Origin: Chloroflexota bacterium
GTDB lineage: Bacteria > Chloroflexota > Dehalococcoidia > SZUA-161 > JAUWZY01
DNA: 7,746 bases
Direction of reading: 5' to 3'
NCBI GenBank assembly: GCA_030615045.1
Contig: JAUWZY010000039.1
Coordinates: forward strand, 1-7,746
A model generated the notes under the pieces. That model saw only the letters and a list, made by a program, of their open reading frames with translations. It did no database searches and was not told the DNA's origin. This document shows, one piece after another, positions 6,440-7,746 of the stretch. Made by a program: the position numbers and the translations under genes. The first letter of the stretch is position 1; each line of letters starts with the position of its first letter.

Positions 6440-7529
6440 TGGCTGCCCTTAAATCGCAACCAAGCTGCTCCAGCCATTCCCTGCTCCTGCCCAAGATAAC
6501 CACCTTCCTTTGCTGCAACTCCTTTACTGAGGGGGCAGCGCTCAGGAACATGGCTATGGAAAGCTCGCTGAAAAATGTCTCCATCCAGTCTACAACAGCT
6601 TCGTATCCCTTTACGGCACAGCTGAGCAGAGGCCTGGCAACGCCAACAAGGTTGGCGCCGAGGGCTAACGCCTTAGCGGCATCCAGCCCGCTGCGGATGC
6701 CACCGCTGGCGATGATCGGTAAGCCGCTGGCCTTGGCCTCTATGGTCGATATCACGGTCGGGATGCCCCAATGGGCGAAGGTCTGGCCTAATCTTTCATA
6801 CCTCAGGTTTTGACGCGAAGCAGCACGATGAGCTTCCACTAAGGCCATACTGGTGCCGCCAGCGCCGCTGATATCTAGAACAGAAGCCCCGTTTTGCTTC
6901 AGTTTCAGAGCCTGGGCTTTGGAGATGCCAGCACCTGTCTCTTTCACAAATAAGGGTATGGAAATAGCTTGAGCAACTCTGGCAATGGCTTCAGTGCAGC
7001 CTTTGGCCTTAGCATCCCCCTCGGGCATCACCGATTCCTGCAACAAATTGAGATGGATGGCTAAGGCGTCAGCCCCGATGACCTGGATAAACCTTTGGAT
7101 CTGCTCCAGGGTACAGGCTGCGCTCCCTTGCTGCTGGATCAGTCGTGACGCACCGATGTTGCCCACAAGGAAGGCATTGGGGGCAGCCTCTCGAGCAATG
7201 GAATAGCTCCGCTCCAAATGGGGAAAATCGATCAGCGGGCTTTGACTCCCCAGCTCCATACCGATGCCAAAGTGTTCCGCCGCTTTGGCTAAGGTTTCGT
7301 TGATAGCAACGGCTTTGGCATGCCCCCCAGTCAAGGCAGAGATGATCAAGGGATAGCGGAAATGCCGACCGCAGAATTCCACCGAGAGGTCAATCTCGTC
7401 CCTGTCGATCTCGGGTAGACACTCATGGGGGAGGTGAACATCCTCCCAGCCTTGCCCCACCTTTGCTTCCACATCCATTGTAGTGGAGATATGCAAATGC
7501 TCCGCCTTGCGTTCTATAGCCTGCTCCAT
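6432..7529 (-). CDS. fni: type 2 isopentenyl-diphosphate delta-isomerase
   Basis: FMN- and NADPH-dependent, Mg-requiring enzyme interconverting isopentenyl and dimethylallyl diphosphate. It is a TIM-barrel protein of 365 residues, normal for the family. Visible marks: the N-terminal RKAEH (7-11) that closes on substrate, LIISALTGGH (61-70), GSQ (94-96), NIGA (124-127), IHLNLLQESVMPEGD (158-172) with the catalytic Gln164 and the Mg-ligand Glu165, FVKETGAGIS (194-203), DISGAGGTS (219-227), and the FMN-phosphate site SGGIRSGLDAAKALALGA (275-292). Where Sulfolobus enzymes have GSQR, this one has GSQS (Ser97). The ATG fits the family N-terminus but no Shine-Dalgarno sequence precedes it. It is the first gene of the flavin operon, followed immediately by riboflavin kinase, which makes its cofactor. 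Confidence 0.95.
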   Translation of the reverse strand: MEQAIERKAEHLHISTTMDVEAKVGQGWEDVHLPHECLPEIDRDEIDLSVEFCGRHFRYPLIISALTGGHAKAVAINETLAKAAEHFGIGMELGSQSPLIDFPHLERSYSIAREAAPNAFLVGNIGASRLIQQQGSAACTLEQIQRFIQVIGADALAIHLNLLQESVMPEGDAKAKGCTEAIARVAQAISIPLFVKETGAGISKAQALKLKQNGASVLDISGAGGTSMALVEAHRAASRQNLRYERLGQTFAHWGIPTVISTIEAKASGLPIIASGGIRSGLDAAKALALGANLVGVARPLLSCAVKGYEAVVDWMETFFSELSIAMFLSAAPSVKELQQRKVVILGRSREWLEQLGCDLRAANE

Positions 7530-7538
7530 ACCGTTACT

Positions 7539-7547
7539 ATTCTAACA
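7539..7547 (-). promoter_or_regulatory. possible extended -10 promoter for fni
   Basis: On the minus strand TG-T-TAGAAT forms an extended -10 element (TAGAAT matches TATAAT at five of six positions) without a good -35. Transcription would begin near 7532-7533, only three or four bases before the fni ATG, giving an essentially leaderless message. That would fit the absence of a Shine-Dalgarno sequence. Confidence 0.35.
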
Positions 7548-7559
7548 TAAGGTCTGGAG

Positions 7560-7588
7560 AGGATACAGTATTGCCCTTGTTTTGTCAA
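7560..7588 (-). promoter_or_regulatory. main promoter of the fni-ribK-ubiX operon
   Basis: On the minus strand a perfect TTGACA (7588-7583) is followed by exactly 17 bp and TATCCT (7565-7560, four of six). Transcription would begin near 7553, leaving a leader of about 24 nt. The -35 hexamer overlaps the control region of the divergent tRNA gene. Confidence 0.65.
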
Positions 7589-7605
7589 CAGTCCTTTGCT
7601 ATACT
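7577..7605 (+). promoter_or_regulatory. promoter of the CAU tRNA gene
   Basis: TTGTTT (7577-7582), a 17-bp spacer and TATACT (7600-7605, five of six) place the start about one base before the mature 5' end of the tRNA. The -35 is weak (three of six); a better TTGTCA at 7582-7587 has only a 12-bp spacer and is unlikely to be used. Confidence 0.55.
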
Positions 7606-7612
7606 CTGAGCG

Positions 7613-7684
7613 GGGCTCGTAGCTCAGAGGCAGAGCGGGCGGCTCATAACCGTCTGGTCGTAGGTTCGAATCCTGCCGAGCTTA
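7613..7684 (+). tRNA. tRNA with CAU anticodon (elongator Met, or Ile2)
   Basis: A complete 72-nt cloverleaf can be drawn. The acceptor stem is GGGCTCG/CGAGCTT. The D arm is GCTC-AGAGGCA-GAGC with a 7-base loop. The anticodon arm is GGCGG-CTCATAA-CCGTC with CAT at 7645-7647. The variable loop has 5 bases, and the T arm is GTAGG-TTCGAAT-CCTGC. The discriminator is A and CCA is not encoded. The anticodon stem lacks the three GC pairs of initiator tRNA, so it is not fMet; elongator Met and lysidine-modified Ile2 cannot be told apart with confidence here. The two outermost acceptor pairs are both G-U wobbles, which is unusual. Confidence 0.93.
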
Positions 7685-7698
7685 TTGTTGGGTGTGTT

Positions 7699-7729
7699 CC
7701 TTTTTCAATATCACTGAAAGGGGTTTTTA
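7699..7729 (+). terminator. intrinsic terminator after the tRNA gene
   Basis: CCTTTTTCA (7699-7707) pairs with TGAAAGGGG (7715-7723) in an unbroken 9-bp stem that includes two G-U pairs, around a 7-base loop, followed by TTTTTA. It lies 14 bases after the tRNA and should make the tRNA a single-gene transcript. Confidence 0.75.
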
Positions 7730-7734
7730 TCTCC

Positions 7735-7741
7735 AAAGGAG
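7735..7741 (+). promoter_or_regulatory. Shine-Dalgarno-like site at the window edge
   Basis: AAAGGAG lies six to twelve bases before the right end of the window on the + strand. It suggests that a gene starts just beyond the boundary, but no start codon at proper spacing is inside the window. Confidence 0.3.
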
Positions 7742-7746
7742 TGGCT

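Noticed and set aside
7613..7684. Initiator (fMet) identity for the CAU tRNA
   Set aside because: The anticodon stem is GGCGG/CCGTC and lacks the three consecutive G-C pairs that mark initiator tRNAs.
1..7746. CRISPR array, insertion sequence, prophage or integrase near the tRNA
   Set aside because: No spaced direct repeats, transposase or integrase motifs, or duplicated tRNA 3' end were seen in the window.

Overview
This window most likely comes from a bacterial chromosome of moderate G+C (roughly 55% by eye). The clues are a bacterial GyrA, Shine-Dalgarno-led genes, sigma70-like promoters and a tRNA without an encoded CCA. The style of GyrA, together with a type 2 isopentenyl-diphosphate isomerase and an archaeal-type riboflavin kinase, suggests an anaerobic Chloroflexota lineage such as Dehalococcoidia. 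That placement is inference; no rRNA is present to confirm it.

The left half (11-4755, + strand) reads as one tightly packed transcription unit. It holds a NodI/NodJ-type ABC-2 exporter pair (ATPase and six-helix permease, overlapping by 4 bp), then gyrA with a near-perfect Shine-Dalgarno sequence that overlaps the permease stop codon, then a MarC-family membrane protein. A short gap (4756-4873) follows. It holds a recognisable promoter, a ribosome-binding site and a 24-codon reading frame that looks like an orphan or remnant gene start, plus a small hairpin.

The right half (7529-4874, - strand) is a convergent four-gene operon with a flavin/isoprenoid theme: type 2 IPP isomerase (needs FMN, makes DMAPP), CTP-dependent riboflavin kinase (makes FMN), UbiX flavin prenyltransferase (joins a dimethylallyl group to FMN to give prenyl-FMN), and a pyridoxamine-phosphate-oxidase-fold flavoprotein. 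Three consecutive genes therefore supply both precursors of prenyl-FMN and the enzyme that joins them. This is the most interesting system in the window. The UbiD-type decarboxylase that would use the cofactor is not in view.

The operon is driven from a compact divergent promoter region (about 7539-7605). The other strand of that region fires a CAU-anticodon tRNA gene (7613-7684), which is followed by a clear intrinsic terminator. A Shine-Dalgarno-like sequence at the extreme right edge suggests that another + strand gene begins just outside the window.
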